Below, in pieces: positions 1 through 10,131 of a stretch of 36,407 bases of DNA. Source of the DNA: Chara braunii (Eukaryota > Streptophyta > Charophyceae > Charales > Characeae). The stretch covers positions 3,997,876-4,034,282 of the forward strand of contig BFEA01000008.1 of the NCBI GenBank assembly GCA_003427395.1, written 5' to 3'. Under the pieces are notes generated by a model. It searched no databases. It was not told the origin of the DNA and saw only the letters and a list, made by a program, of their open reading frames with translations. Each line of letters begins with the position of its first letter. Positions within the stretch are counted from its first letter, which is position 1. The position numbers and the translations under genes were made by a program.

Positions 1-11
1 TCAATCAATCG

Positions 12-48
<37 letters not shown>
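1..48. repeat. (TCAA)n microsatellite at window start
   Basis: About twelve TCAA units with one TCGA variant, decaying into CAACCAACC. The reverse complement of this motif closes the window, so the two ends are inverted with respect to each other. Confidence 0.95.
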
Positions 49-606
49 CCAACCATCCATTTTATGAGCAAAATCGAAAGAATCTACCGCTAGAACATGA
101 AAATATACACTTTTTTTTTTACTAACCAAACCCCCCACCCGTAGTCCACCACGCGCGCATGCGAATGGGTGGGTTGCGTTAAAAAAAATCGCGCTACGTG
201 GCGCGTGGCGCGTTTGAACGCGTCCTCAGGGCGTTTGAACGCTCGCGTTCGAACGCGAACGAGCATTCAGCGAGTTCGAACAGTCACATAGTTAAATGTC
301 AATGGAACCAGTGTCAAACAAATAATAGGGCGACCCACACTAGAGCCTCCTACTACCAGTTTGACATGTACTCGAACAATAAAATAACTCACACTAGAGT
401 TATTTCCATCACTTGGCATACTATAAAGTTGTCATTATATATGTACATATATAAGAGGAACATGCAAACAACCTGTACATGTACAAGTGCTAAGATGACT
501 GACATTGGAGCCATTACCTCTTGCTCAATACCACACCATCCACATAGCTTCAGTTAACTTTGAACTCACATGAGAAGTAGGATAACTCACACTAGAGCAT
601 CCCACC
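49..606. other. Unassigned sequence with three copies of a CACACTAGAG motif
   Basis: No gene is visible. An A/C-rich stretch and a T run (about 111-120) are followed by GCG-rich sequence (about 190-260). The motif CACACTAGAG occurs at 334-345, 384-399 and 582-597. The last two copies share 16 bases (ATAACTCACACTAGAG). The spacing is irregular, so it is not a simple tandem array. Confidence 0.6.

Positions 607-608
<2 letters not shown>

Positions 609-663
<55 letters not shown>
609..663. repeat. (GA)n microsatellite
   Basis: An uninterrupted GA dinucleotide run of about 55 bases. The Arg-Glu and Ser-Leu open frames that cross it are low-complexity artefacts. Confidence 0.97.
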
Positions 664-666
<3 letters not shown>

Positions 667-737
667 AAGGGATGCCGCTTATAAAAGGGAACGTCAACAA
701 CCTTTCCAAGTCGCGATTGGTGTTTGCACGTCGTCGA

Positions 738-890
738 AGGGCCATAAGCCTGTCTCAAGCGGCGACCAGGTACATCTAGGGGGTCCGACGTTCCAAGAGC
801 CAAAAATTTGGACCGGATTTCGGCCCAAAAACTCAATTTTAATTTCGTTCAAAAAATATAATATGTCCGTTTTGACAAAATGGTTGTTCG
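738..890 (+). repeat. Dispersed repeat family R1, copy 1
   Basis: About 150 bp matching the R1 family found at three other places in this window. It contains GGGGGTCCGACGTTCC, then TTTGGACCGGATTTCGGCC, and ends with TTTCGTTCAAAA, an AT-rich loop, and TTTTGACAAAATGG. The last part can fold into a terminal stem-loop, as in every other copy. Here one stem base is changed (GACAAAA for GACGAAA). No coding capacity and no poly-A tail are seen. No target duplication could be identified. Confidence 0.8.
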
Positions 891-2090
891 GACGATATTG
901 TCAGTAGACAGTCACATCACTGACACGCATGGCATGTGAAAGGACGATGCCAAGTCGGACGATGAAGACGAAACCATGGTTGATGGACGCGCTGGTCCCT
1001 GCTCTGCGGAAAGGCACAGTCGACGAACGGTTGTGGGTCGGAAAAAAAAAAGAAAAAAGAAAAAAAAGCAAACAAAACAAAATGAAAGGAAAAAGAAACG
1101 AAAGGACTGCAATTTCGTGAATTTCGTTTTCACGAAATTGCATAAAGAACGATCCACAATGTCCTACACACAGGAGGGCGAACATCTGAATCCCGGCGGG
1201 CAGAGTGCAATAGTGGGTCCCACCGCCAGGAACCCTAGCCTCAACCTACCCGGTACGCCGTTCAACTACCAGTAGTTCGAGGCCTGACACGAAAAAATGC
1301 ACTACTGGTAGGTCAAAATCTTTGTGGTCGGGAGGATTGGTGGTTTGAATTGGTCATTCTTAAGTAATCTTCAAATTCTTCATGCAACCCTTCTCAACTT
1401 ACCAACACGAGATTGAACCCGACAAAAGCAAGATCCGCTTAAACAATTGTTCATATATAAACCAGGCTTACTTCCAAATAGACATGAAAAATCAAATCAC
1501 GAAGCCACTCATTATTACCCGGACGATACCAGATCAAATCCTGAACAGAACTACGACCAGTGGAAAAAACTTTGAGGCTTGCTTTGAATACTCATCTGAT
1601 TCACAGGTTCTACAGTACTGGGTCATAAAACCGTAGCCCCTTCATGAAATAATTTTACCCACAAATAACTTAGTAAAATATCAACCGACAAATGCTCCAA
1701 CCTTTGGCTTTCCCTCAGTGTGCACGCCGCACGGAGTGCTCACAGTGTCTCCGTGGCGCAATATCACAAAGGGGTCGTGCGTGGGGAGGCCCCTGGAGAG
1801 GGACATGAGTGCTCCCAGGCCGTTGTGCCGGATCTTGGTGATGTGAAAGTGGTTTCAGTTTGCGCAACAAGGAAGGGACCACTGGTGGAATTTCGACCAT
1901 TCAATGGCAGCATGCGAGGCATACTTTGGTGGTTGATCTGCAAGACTGGATGTGGCCGTTGAAACAACATAACCCCCGGAAAGTCCCGCTGCATCAGGTG
2001 ACCACCAAACTGATATACAAGTCATTGCTCCCCACTGTGGGTTAACCCGGAATGGATACCAACTACACACTTGTAGTGATGAAGCGACAA
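891..2090. other. Unassigned sequence, two short perfect inverted repeats
   Basis: No recognisable gene; the open frames are short and overlap on both strands. A purine-rich stretch lies at 1040-1105. A 13-bp perfect inverted repeat, GCAATTTCGTGAA with its complement, lies at 1109-1121 and 1129-1141 with a 7-base loop. A second inverted repeat of 11 bp (CTACCAGTAGT) lies at 1266-1276 and 1301-1311. Confidence 0.6.
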
Positions 2091-2145
2091 AATGGTGGAC
2101 ATAAATGACAATTTTGTGGGACTTGCTGGATCAAAAGTATATATA

Positions 2146-2250
2146 GAATTCGCAGAGCCTTCGAGGGCAAGATTGGACATGGGAAGAAATCCTACGCCTA
2201 TTCAGATCCTACTGAGAATTCGCAGAGCCTTCAAGGGCAAATTTGGAGCA
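2146..2250. repeat. Short direct repeat, 70-bp period
   Basis: The block beginning GAATTCGCAGAGCCTTC at 2146 recurs at 2216 with four differences over about 33 bases. The period of 70 is not a multiple of three, so it is unlikely to be a protein repeat. It sits inside a 120-codon open frame (2092-2454) that resembles no family I know. Confidence 0.7.
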
Positions 2251-2483
2251 TTCATTTGCAGGAAAGGACACGTCAGCGGGAAGCGCGGCCACAAATTTCA
2301 GAATCCCCAACTGCCGAATAAAATTCCTAGCGCGCTCACTAAGGCATGCGTAAGACCTATGCAAATTCATGGATCGCCGGAGAGAAATTGCAAAAAGCCC
2401 TCAGAAAGAAAAACAACAAGTCTTAAAAAGTGGGAGGGCCTCGTCGGCCATTGATTCCATGCAGACCACCAACCAAAAAGAAG

Positions 2484-2815
2484 GGTAGTACCCCTAAAGC
2501 CCCTTAGAGATCGAAAAACCACAGAACAAAACTCAGAGCTTCGCAAGTTCGTTCAGGTACAGAACCTGGTACGTCACATAATGCATGGCAGAGTTGAAGG
2601 GGAGGGGAGGGACTGATTGGGGTGTAGGTAGGGGATTGTGCATGATTGTCATTCGCAGTAAACAGACTGGGCACCCTCATAGGTACGAGCCCGGGTAGGA
2701 TTGCCTTGTGGGCCCCATCCTGAGTGACTGAGTACCTCAGGAAGTTTCCTGACCAGAATGGGGACACTCATAGGCTTACCATTATAAACACCATTGGGGC
2801 TTTAGGGGGCACCCC
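2484..2815. repeat. Possible inverted-repeat-bounded segment
   Basis: GTACCCCTAAAGCCCC near 2488-2503 is mirrored by GGGGCTTTAGGGGGCAC near 2795-2811. This gives a pair of about 16-bp imperfect inverted ends enclosing about 330 bp. No flanking duplication is evident, so this may be a degraded miniature element or chance. Confidence 0.35.
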
Positions 2816-3916
2816 CGCCCTGGACAAGTGTCTAGGGCCGCAGGGGTGAGGCAATCTTGTGCTGTATAAACAATGCTTGCCGGTGATAAGCAACCGGACT
2901 GGTGCCCCTCAGAGTAGATGGGGCTGGTGTGTGTGTTAAAAAAAACGGAAAAAAAAAGGGAAGTCTACCAATAACACGTAATTAACCTCCAATGATATGT
3001 GAAGATCACAGCCCTGACACTGCCTACTGCAGATCTTTAACATATGGAAGGGGAAAAACAGAGTCCAGCCCGTTGGTGACCTGCGGGAGGCAAACTTTCT
3101 GCAAAATCAATGTGATTGTTTTCGTTTTTGTTTAAAAGGGAGACAGCCTTGAGATAGTATCATTGGCCCTAGATAATTCAGAAGTATAAATTTCTTATTT
3201 TATTAACCTGACTAGGTAATTCAGAAGTATATTCACACCAACAGGGCATCATAGCTCAAAGGGATGGGTATATGTGGCGCAGGTAGTAAGAGGTATAATC
3301 TGTGAAGTGATCCGGTTTGATTGGAATAGATCAAGGTTCGAAAAGCGCCTGGCGCCCGCTGTCAGATTTCGAAATCAAAATCAAGATCAAGCTACCAGTG
3401 AAGCAAGCTATTACAGTAGACTGGGGAAGGAGAGCAAAGGCAGGATTCGAAGGGGAATTAGGAAACCGCGGTGTTGATTCCAACGAACTTGTTGGGCAAG
3501 AGGAAGCAGTCTGGCATCAGTCCTCCCGAACAGCAGATTGGTGTTGTCAAACTGGATCATGAGCGTGCATAACTCAGGTACCAGGATTGGTGTTGGTTTA
3601 GGAGATGATGAGCTGTTTTAGGCCCACCCTGAGGAGCGTTGGCTCGAGGGGTTCCACTAGGTCAGCTGCAGTGTGGCAGCGGTAGGTTAGATCCTTTTAA
3701 CAACCAGGACACTCGGTTGAGCAGGGTCGCAGTGGACCAGGGTCGCATTGGACGAGTAGGCGAGTGTCATAGGATTTTGGACCGAGACCTTCGAGGCCAG
3801 CTCTGCTGGGCTGAGCTAGTCCCAGCTGTAGCAGTAGAGGATTGTAGGTAGATACAAGAGGTAGTTTAGAGTTCAGTCACCCAGATGCAAGGCCATTGGA
3901 ATATGGATCCCAACTT
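2816..3916. other. Unassigned sequence with A-rich tract and small repeats
   Basis: No gene recognised. An A-rich tract at about 2938-2959 follows GC-rich sequence and could be the tail of an old retroposon. TAATTCAGAAGTAT occurs at 3174-3187 and again at 3217-3230. The longest open frames here are under 85 codons and show no family signature. Confidence 0.5.
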
Positions 3917-4298
3917 AGGCAATATGTGCACATGACATTGTGAAGAAAAGAAGATGACATTTGTGTGCAAGTCTCTGAAAGAGCTTATTAAAAACGTCCA
4001 CAGCCCCAGGAAACAATAAACCGCAACGATCTGTGTGTTACAAGATGTATCAATGGGATGCTGGACGCAGTTTCCAGCAGGTGCCTCTCCCCACCAAGAG
4101 ATGGAGCAGGCAATATGTGCACATGACATTGTGAAGAAAAGAAGATGACATTTGTGTGCAAGTCTCTGAAAGAGCTTATTAAAAACGTCCACAGCCCCAG
4201 GAAACAATAAACCGCAATGATCTGTGTGTTACAAGATGTATCAATGGGATGCTGGACGCAGTTTCCAGCAGGTGCCTCTCCCCACCAAGAGATGGAGC
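3917..4298 (+). repeat. 191-bp tandem duplication carrying a LINE-like 3' stem-loop
   Basis: Two head-to-tail copies (3917-4107 and 4108-4298) differ at a single base I can find (AACGATC versus AATGATC), so the duplication is recent. Each copy ends with GCTGGA, a 7-base loop and TCCAGC (4060-4078 and 4251-4269), then AGGTGC and CTCCCCAC. The same stem-loop and following motif lie in the 3' UTRs of LINE-A and LINE-C. The second copy continues into an A-rich tail at about 4376-4400. This suggests a short retroposon that shares its 3' end with these LINEs. Confidence 0.85.
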
Positions 4299-4401
4299 AG
4301 GCCAACGGATATAAGCCCTCAATTCTGAGAGTTCTCTTACCACGGTCGGGATAGAGAGCTTACACAAGGGCTATCTTAAAAAAAAGAAGAAAAAAAAAAG
4401 G
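4299..4401 (+). other. 3' continuation and A-rich tail of the short retroposon
   Basis: After the second 191-bp copy the sequence runs through ATATAAGCCC and similar segments and ends in an A/AAG-rich tail (about 4376-4400). The layout (stem-loop, about 100 bases, A tail) parallels the LINE-C 3' end at 28986-29104. Confidence 0.5.
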
Positions 4402-5358
4402 AATTATTAACCTGGAAGGCTATGGTTTAGACTGAAAGGTCTGTGGCATAACTGACGGTTTGGATGGTCACACAGGCAAGTGCCTGTAACTCTGGAAGGA
4501 TTTGGCCAAGTTCAGACGGTTGTTTTAGACTGGAACTCGACTGGGACTCGGTAGCGGTGAGTTCCACGGGCCCGAGCCTCTAAGCTAAGGTAGCTGATGC
4601 TGCCAGATAGGGGGACAGATACCCGCCCGGGGTCGAAGTGTGAGGTCCCTGGCGGCCTCCAATCGTTATTTTGCAATGAATTGAGCCTTTTTTTAACCTG
4701 ACTTGGGTCTGCATTTCGACAGTTCGGGGGGGGGCTTGGTCCCACCTGCGCGTTTCCGTTGTAGGAGGCTACCATGAAGGGACTGGCGGGCATCTAGGGA
4801 CCATGATCTATTGTGTCAATCCATGGTCCTTAGGCGCCCGCCATTCTCTTGGCGGTAGCGTGCTACAACGAAAATGCGCATGTGGGACAGAGCCCCCAGG
4901 TGTGCCAACTGAGCTAGGCCAGTTGGGCTTTGATTCTTTTTTCTCTTTGTGCGCTTGTCATTGAGGAGGATGTGGGACGGGGTGTGAGACCTGGAGAAGA
5001 GCTGACTAAGATCCCCACCACCCCCCAACAAGAACTAACGAGAAGGTAAAAAAGAACGAGCACCATGATTCCATGGCCCCTCGTACTAATGTATCGTTTT
5101 GCCCACAGCAGCACCTGCACATTTTCTTTTGCTGCCAGCAGCTGTGAAGTTTCACATTTCAAATTTCACACTTCAAATTTCACGTTGGAAATTTCAAATC
5201 TCAAATTTCGAATTTCAATTTTTTTCGAATTTCAATTTTGAATCGGTAATATAGCTGGTCCCCTTGTTCTTCTTATGTGTATTTGGGCCATTTTTTCGAC
5301 TGTCATCTGCAGCCTCAACCTGTCTCTGCCGACCGGCACACTAGTATCCTACACATAA
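4402..5358. other. Unassigned sequence with a tRNA-like A-box and an ATTTCAA-rich tract
   Basis: No gene recognised. On the minus strand at about 4892-4930 there is CCTAGCTCAGTTGGCA, a perfect match to a tRNA-type Pol III A box (TRGCNNAGYNGG). I find no B box (GGTTCRANYCC) downstream, so it is not a tRNA gene. From 5149 to 5245 the sequence is built from imperfect ATTTCAA/ATTTCAC units. Confidence 0.5.
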
Positions 5359-5376
5359 GGCCTCGCTCCACTACTC
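5359..5376 (+). repeat. Lone end of a GGGCCTC-type MITE
   Basis: GGCCTCGCTCCACTACTC preceded by TAA closely matches the left end of the element at 35387 (GGGCCTCGCTGCACTACTC). No matching right end is clear downstream, so this is a truncated or degraded copy. Confidence 0.5.
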
Positions 5377-6488
5377 ACCAAATGTGCAACGTTATATAAA
5401 AAAAAAAAAAAGTGCAACGTTACTAAAACAAAAATGAAAATGAGGGGGCCGTGCAAAAGGTGCGCTAGCGGTGAAACAGCGATAGGGGCAGTGGCGGTGC
5501 CCTGTCTCTGGCTGCGTGCGGCTGAGTAGAGTGCAACGTTTGAGAATGCAGATGCTGATCTCTCCCACGAGGCACCTACCCTGCCCTGCACCATAGCTGT
5601 GTGAGAGCTATGGCGGAAAGTGTCTGGCATAGCCTAGTCCTTGGGTGGGTTGGGGAGCGCCTTTGCGCTCTAAGACTTATGCCAGGTCACCCCGGCAGCC
5701 CTGTATCTGACCACTATACCACACCAAACCTAATGGACAGACCATATGTACACATCTTTTACACATGACAAGCTATGGAGACCAGAGGAACCATTCTTCC
5801 CTCAAGCCCCGATCTTGAAGGGGGGCTCCTTTCTCACCACCCAATTGGCACTTGGTCCCAAGGGAGACGCCACCACTCTCCGCAACGTCAGGCTCCCCAG
5901 ATTGAGCAAAAGGCAGACTCTCAGACTGTGTAGTGCGAACAAGTGCACTAGGACTAGCATGAAGCACCGGCGACACAACCGTCAGCGGGGCTACTAGTGG
6001 AAGTGGGAGTCTAATGGTGGCGGTGGGAGCGCTATCTCTGGTACCTAGGGGGTGGAGTGCTAGCTATTGCCTTCAAGTTGAAGAACTCACTACGGAATTA
6101 CTCCATCTACGTGAAGGAATAATAAGGACCTTTAGATGGCAGATGTACTGGCAGCTGCTTGTTGGCAAGATGCATCGACGAAGATTAGTAGGCTATAAAG
6201 CCGTATTGCCTGGGGAGTTCGTTATTTCTGCTTAGAACCGACACAAATAGAAGTTTGAACGCAGCATGTCAGATACAATCAGGACACGAGTCCAACATGA
6301 ATGAAGACCTTCTGGAACCACATCACGACTACTTCGCAGCGGACACCTGAGCCGTGGTTTTGAATCTGCTGTGCTGTAGCGACCGTGAGTTTGCTGTCGT
6401 ATCGGCATGGATAGCAGTAAGTGGAGAAAGTTTGGTAATAGTACCATAATACAGTGTTGTGGAATACTGGAATTATGGAGTTCTGCAC
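5377..6488. other. Unassigned segment between GTGCAACGT motifs
   Basis: GTGCAACGTTA occurs on both sides of a short A run (5385-5395 and 5414-5424). GTGCAACGTTT follows at 5531, and GTGCAACGTC directly follows the 25-A run that ends at about 6513. A minus-strand TGGTATAGTGGTCAG (about 5690-5725) resembles a tRNA A-box region but lacks a B box. A hairpin CCATAGCT/AGCTATGG lies near 5591-5613. The open frame 5746-5994 is unrecognised. The arrangement could be a retroposed sequence with a poly-A tail, but this is not proven. Confidence 0.4.
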
Positions 6489-6513
6489 CTAAAAAAAAAA
6501 AAAAAAAAAAAAA
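6489..6513 (+). repeat. Poly-A tract immediately before LINE-A
   Basis: About 24-25 consecutive A residues followed by GTGCAACGTCAGAATG. LINE-A homology starts within about 20 bases. It may be the tail of a retroposed copy that interrupts or truncates LINE-A. Confidence 0.8.
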
Positions 6514-6912
6514 AGTGCAACGTCAGAATGAATCGCTTTTGTAGACTGGCAGATATGAAGGTCAACTGGGGAAACAAAACCCAGGGCTGATGGATACACC
6601 ACCAAGGAGTGAGACCCCCAGAAGAACCGAGACTCAAATGGCTACCAAAGGGAGCCCCAATTAGGGTATTAGGGGTGCTGATGTCAGCGGAAGGTAGGCC
6701 GACTACCAATAATGAATGGATCTCTGACCCGCCCCAGGAAAAGATGACACTATGGAAGGACAAACATACCTCGCTGATAGGACGCTCCCTAATAATAAAT
6801 AACGTGATACTGGTCTCCTTGTGGTACAAATCTGCCATCTGGGCCTTGGACAAGAACGCCCTATGCCCCTTGCAGCGTCAGATAGCCGCTTTCCTATGGA
6901 GGGGAAATCATG

Positions 6913-7117
6913 AGGAACGTAATGTGATCATCAAACTGCCTGGAGGTGCTTGGTCTCAAGCTAGGTCCATGTACAGCCAGGGGGTCCAGCGTTTGGACCC
7001 TCAGGAACAACAAATTTTGACGAGTTTTCGGCCAAAAAACTCGGTTTCAATTTCGTTCAAAAAATAAAAAATATCCATTTTGACGAAATGGCAGCTAGGA
7101 GCGTAATGTAATCATCA
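6913..7117 (+). repeat. R1 copy 2 with 21-bp target-site duplication, inside LINE-A ORF2
   Basis: AGGAACGTAATGTGATCATCA (6913-6933, 21 bases counted from the first A) recurs at 7097-7117 with two transition differences. The 163 bases between them (6934-7096) are R1. Removing R1 and one duplicate restores the LINE reading frame: RNVII followed by RVVWQSIIEPKSKGG, matching LINE-C. R1 here has a 5' hairpin GGGTCC-7 nt-GGACCC (about 6981-6999). Its end is a stem-loop TTTCGTTCAAAA ... TTTTGACGAAA (about 7051-7088). There is no poly-A tail and no open frame. Confidence 0.9.
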
Positions 7118-7389
7118 GAGTGGTGTGGCAATCTATAATCGAACCCAAATCGAAAGGAGGTTTGGGCATAATAGATCCCTCGTTACGAACTAAGGCTCTT
7201 GCATTACAATGGCTCAAACGTAAACTTTTCAATCAGGACACCCCGTGGAAGGGGCTAGCCTTGGAACATATCACCTGTTTGGCACCACAAACAGTGGAGG
7301 GGAGTGACCCGTTGATGTCACAGTGGCTAGAAAATAGGGAATGGTCCACCCAAAAAAGACAACGGAAAATTTTCTCAGAATTAAATAAT

Positions 7390-7866
7390 CATTCTTTAGT
7401 GAAATCACATTCTAAATTTTAAATTTTCATTCCATCTTTAAAAATGTCATTCCAATTTTAATTTTTTTTGTCTTACTTGAAAATTTTCCTTTCAAGAATG
7501 GGGTATCCCTTCTTATTTGAACTGCATGCTAGAGATGGAATGAAAGTGTGGATGAGTTCATGAAATATTTTAATTGGACTGTCATTCTAAGTAAGGATTT
7601 TCAGTCATAAATAGGTTAATCCAATATAAATTAGAAGATATTTCTTGTAGTAGAATGAAAGTTTAATTAAAATATTTCATAAACTCGTCCAGACTTTCAT
7701 TCCATCTTGAACAAATAGATGTAGTTGGAAGGGAAAGTTCATATTTAGACGGAAACTTATCAAATAAAACTGAAAATTTTAGAATTTGACGAACATTGGA
7801 ATGATAATTTATAAATATGAAGGATTTTTTTTTTATGGAATGTTTTTTCAACTTTCATTTCTCGTG
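7390..7866. mobile_element. AT-rich foldback/MITE-like element in LINE-A
   Basis: LINE-A homology breaks near 7390 and resumes by about 7905. The insert is strongly AT-rich and folds back on itself. A 48-base arm at 7533-7580 (beginning AGATGGAATGAAAGTGTGG) is the near-perfect inverse of 7661-7708. Outer arms 7410-7433 and 7798-7821 also pair imperfectly. CATTCCA motifs recur throughout. There is no coding capacity. The exact ends and target duplication cannot be fixed by eye. Confidence 0.75.
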
Positions 7867-9417
7867 GGAATTTTTCTGTTGGAGGCGCGCATCATTGTCA
7901 TCCCCCCCCTGATTCACCCAGACAAGCAGCAAGGGCCGACCTACGCAATTGGCCTGACCTCTTGAAAACATGGAGAAGTCTGCCCCTGCCGGATAGAACT
8001 CCACCAGAGAGATGGGAAGAGGTGGCACGACAACCTCTTTTTGGGAATAGATGAATAACAGACTCAAGGGGTCAAACCCTCCATTGCATGAACTCCCCAT
8101 AGCAAGCCTGGGTCACGCGGGGAATGACAAGGGTACATGATATGTGGGATACGGAACAAAGAACCTGAATCCACCCGGGTCAGCTAAGAAAGAGACTACA
8201 CTATTGTCATCGACCGGAGGATGCCTTGGACGCTATAATAGAAAAGATCCCCCTAGCCTGGTGGAGAGTCCTAAGGAAAGGCCCCACCCTTCATGAATCG
8301 AACAAGGTGGCGTTGAGGGATAGTTCAAGTCAGGTGGGGAGCGTACTAGTTCACTGCGAACTTGACGGACTAATAAGAGTAAACCTCTTCCAAATGGGCT
8401 GGAACAACATCCTTCAAAACACTTCTCCAGAAGAAACAGTAATATATCAGAAAAAAAACCTATTCAGAATCAGAGTGTTCCACGAAAAAGAGCAATGGAT
8501 CGTCTACCGCCCATAGACCTCGATCCACAAACTCGCCCTGGAACCCGTCGAATAAACATAGACATTAACGGCAGGGAAGGGCAGGAAAGTCACAAGATCA
8601 TTATACGGCCTTACAGTAAAATCGACCTACAGACTCCTTAGGCCGATAATAAACCTTCAGGATCGAGTGAAGGCACGTTGGATGAACCATTTAAATATTG
8701 ACAATGACAAGCTAAGAGATATAAAGTGGTTCAGCATGATCAAGAAAAAAACAGCAAAATTTGCTTCGCTGCAATGGCAGATCGAGCACCGCTGCCTGCT
8801 GACAAATGATTGGCAGATAGAAAGAACGAACCTAGAACAGAGAGGGCAAGCCCTGCCCTGGTGTAGGCTTTGCACCAACGCGTTCCCTTCCAGGAAAGTG
8901 TCATAAACAATCGAACACATATTTCTTTAGTGCCCAGGAGTGGTGTGGCTGTGGAGATGGTGGGATAAAATCTGGGATCAACTAGAAACCCAGATCCGGT
9001 GGTCGTGGGATTGGAAAGCTTTGCTATGCGAAACCTATCCTAAGGACTAACTAGATGATTTCACCAGCAATATGTTCAAACTAGGTCGTAGGGCCGTGCT
9101 CTGGGCCCTCTGGCGGCGACGCTGCACTTACAAAATGGAAAGAGCACGAATGGAAGGTCCAAAATTCACGGAAAGCATACAACAACAGATCCGAACTGAA
9201 ATCATAGAAAAATGGGGGAAAGTCAGGACGTTGATCCAGCTCTTACACTCACCAAAATATATCCAACAAAAATTCAAAGAATTTAGCCTGAGCTGGCTTG
9301 GAGGGGATAATGAGGGGCGGATTGGGGAAGTTGAATGGAAATGTAGGCAAAAAGACCCAGGGGAAGGGCAAGGGAGGAGGGCTTTAGTAAGAGACTACCA
9401 GCTCCTTTTTCATTAGT

Positions 9418-10014
9418 GGACTTAGATCGACACAGCAATCCCCATGAGACCTGTGAAGATTTCTGAGTCCTCGATCCTTTTCCCCCCCTTTCAAACTGCT
9501 TGGTAAGTTGGTAGGTTTGGACTGGTATGGGAGAGATTGAGGACGAATGCAAAAGATGGGGTCAGGGTATCAGGGTGCAGGGTTTTATGGATCAAGGGTC
9601 TTTGAGGTTTATGAAACTTCCCCAAGGCAGGAGTGCAGGTCTCCAGGGAGGGTGAGGTGGGGTCTGACAACTGTCTTTGAGGAGGGAGGAATCAGCAAAA
9701 AACAGCAGGAATCTGACATCATCTTTAGGGTGAAGAGATTTTTTCCCACTCTTTCTTCAAGAGCCGGCTCAGTCAATCCCCTGAACCCAGGGTAATCAAT
9801 GCTGACAGGCATCCCCAAAATCGTTTCAGATACGTCTCATAAAATAATAATAATAATTAAAAAAAAAAGTAGATTCAATTTTTCTTAGCCTAAGCCGGGT
9901 AATGACCCCGGTATCTCAAATTTTCAAAATTCGATGTAAGTCTCCATATGGGACGCTGGCCCCGGTTCCCAGCACGTGCTGCTCCCCACGAATAGATTGG
10001 AGCCTTGTTCCCAT

Positions 10015-10061
<47 letters not shown>
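9418..10061 (+). other. LINE-A 3' UTR with conserved stem-loop and (TA)n end
   Basis: The region is non-coding. GGGACGCTGG, a loop and CCAGC (hairpin 9955-9973), followed by ACGTGCTGCTCCCCAC, matches the LINE-C 3' UTR (28981-29020) and the 191-bp tandem unit. The innermost base pair differs (C/C here, A/T in the others), so only five pairs are safe. The (TA)n tract at 10015-10061, with one TACA variant, follows 41 bases later. Confidence 0.8.
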
Positions 10062-10100
10062 TTTGTTGAACCATTGGAAGATAGAAGGCCATATTTTGCC

Positions 10101-10125
<25 letters not shown>

Positions 10126-10131
<6 letters not shown>

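Larger units (their letters stand above)
6530..9417 (+). pseudogene. LINE-A ORF2, C-terminal half, broken
   Basis: The recognisable frame starts with FCRLADMKVNWG (about 6535), just downstream of where the YADD-box region would be. It continues through the RT thumb/connection (WRGNHEERNVII; GGLGIIDPSL), a linker, and a C-terminal finger WCRLC...IEHIFL.C of the form CX2CX14HX4C at about 8860-8940. It ends near YQLLFH at 9417. Stops include TGA at 6588-6590 where LINE-C has TGG, and two stops inside the finger region. One of those is TAG where LINE-C has GAG, which is not a deamination change. Two insertions and several frameshifts make it non-functional. Confidence 0.92.
6530..10061 (+). mobile_element. 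LINE-A, 5'-truncated non-LTR retrotransposon
   Basis: This contains the ORF2 region from just after the reverse transcriptase active site to the ORF2 end, plus a 3' UTR. It is collinear with LINE-C from about 26530 to 29030, and many stretches of protein are alike. Two later insertions interrupt it: R1 at 6934-7096 and a foldback element at about 7390-7866. The 3' UTR carries the conserved stem-loop (9955-9973) and runs into a (TA)n tract at 10015-10061 in place of a clean poly-A tail. It lies tail-to-tail with LINE-B. The 5' part (ORF1, endonuclease and reverse transcriptase core) is absent. Confidence 0.9.

Noticed and set aside
2092-2454. A 120-codon host gene
   Set aside because: It contains an out-of-frame 70-bp direct repeat and shows no family motif.
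4892-5735. tRNA genes
   Set aside because: Only A-box-like parts are present; no acceptor stem, anticodon arm or B box can be drawn.
6934-7096. R1 as a small intron
   Set aside because: The left boundary has no GT donor, and a 21-bp flanking duplication shows insertion.
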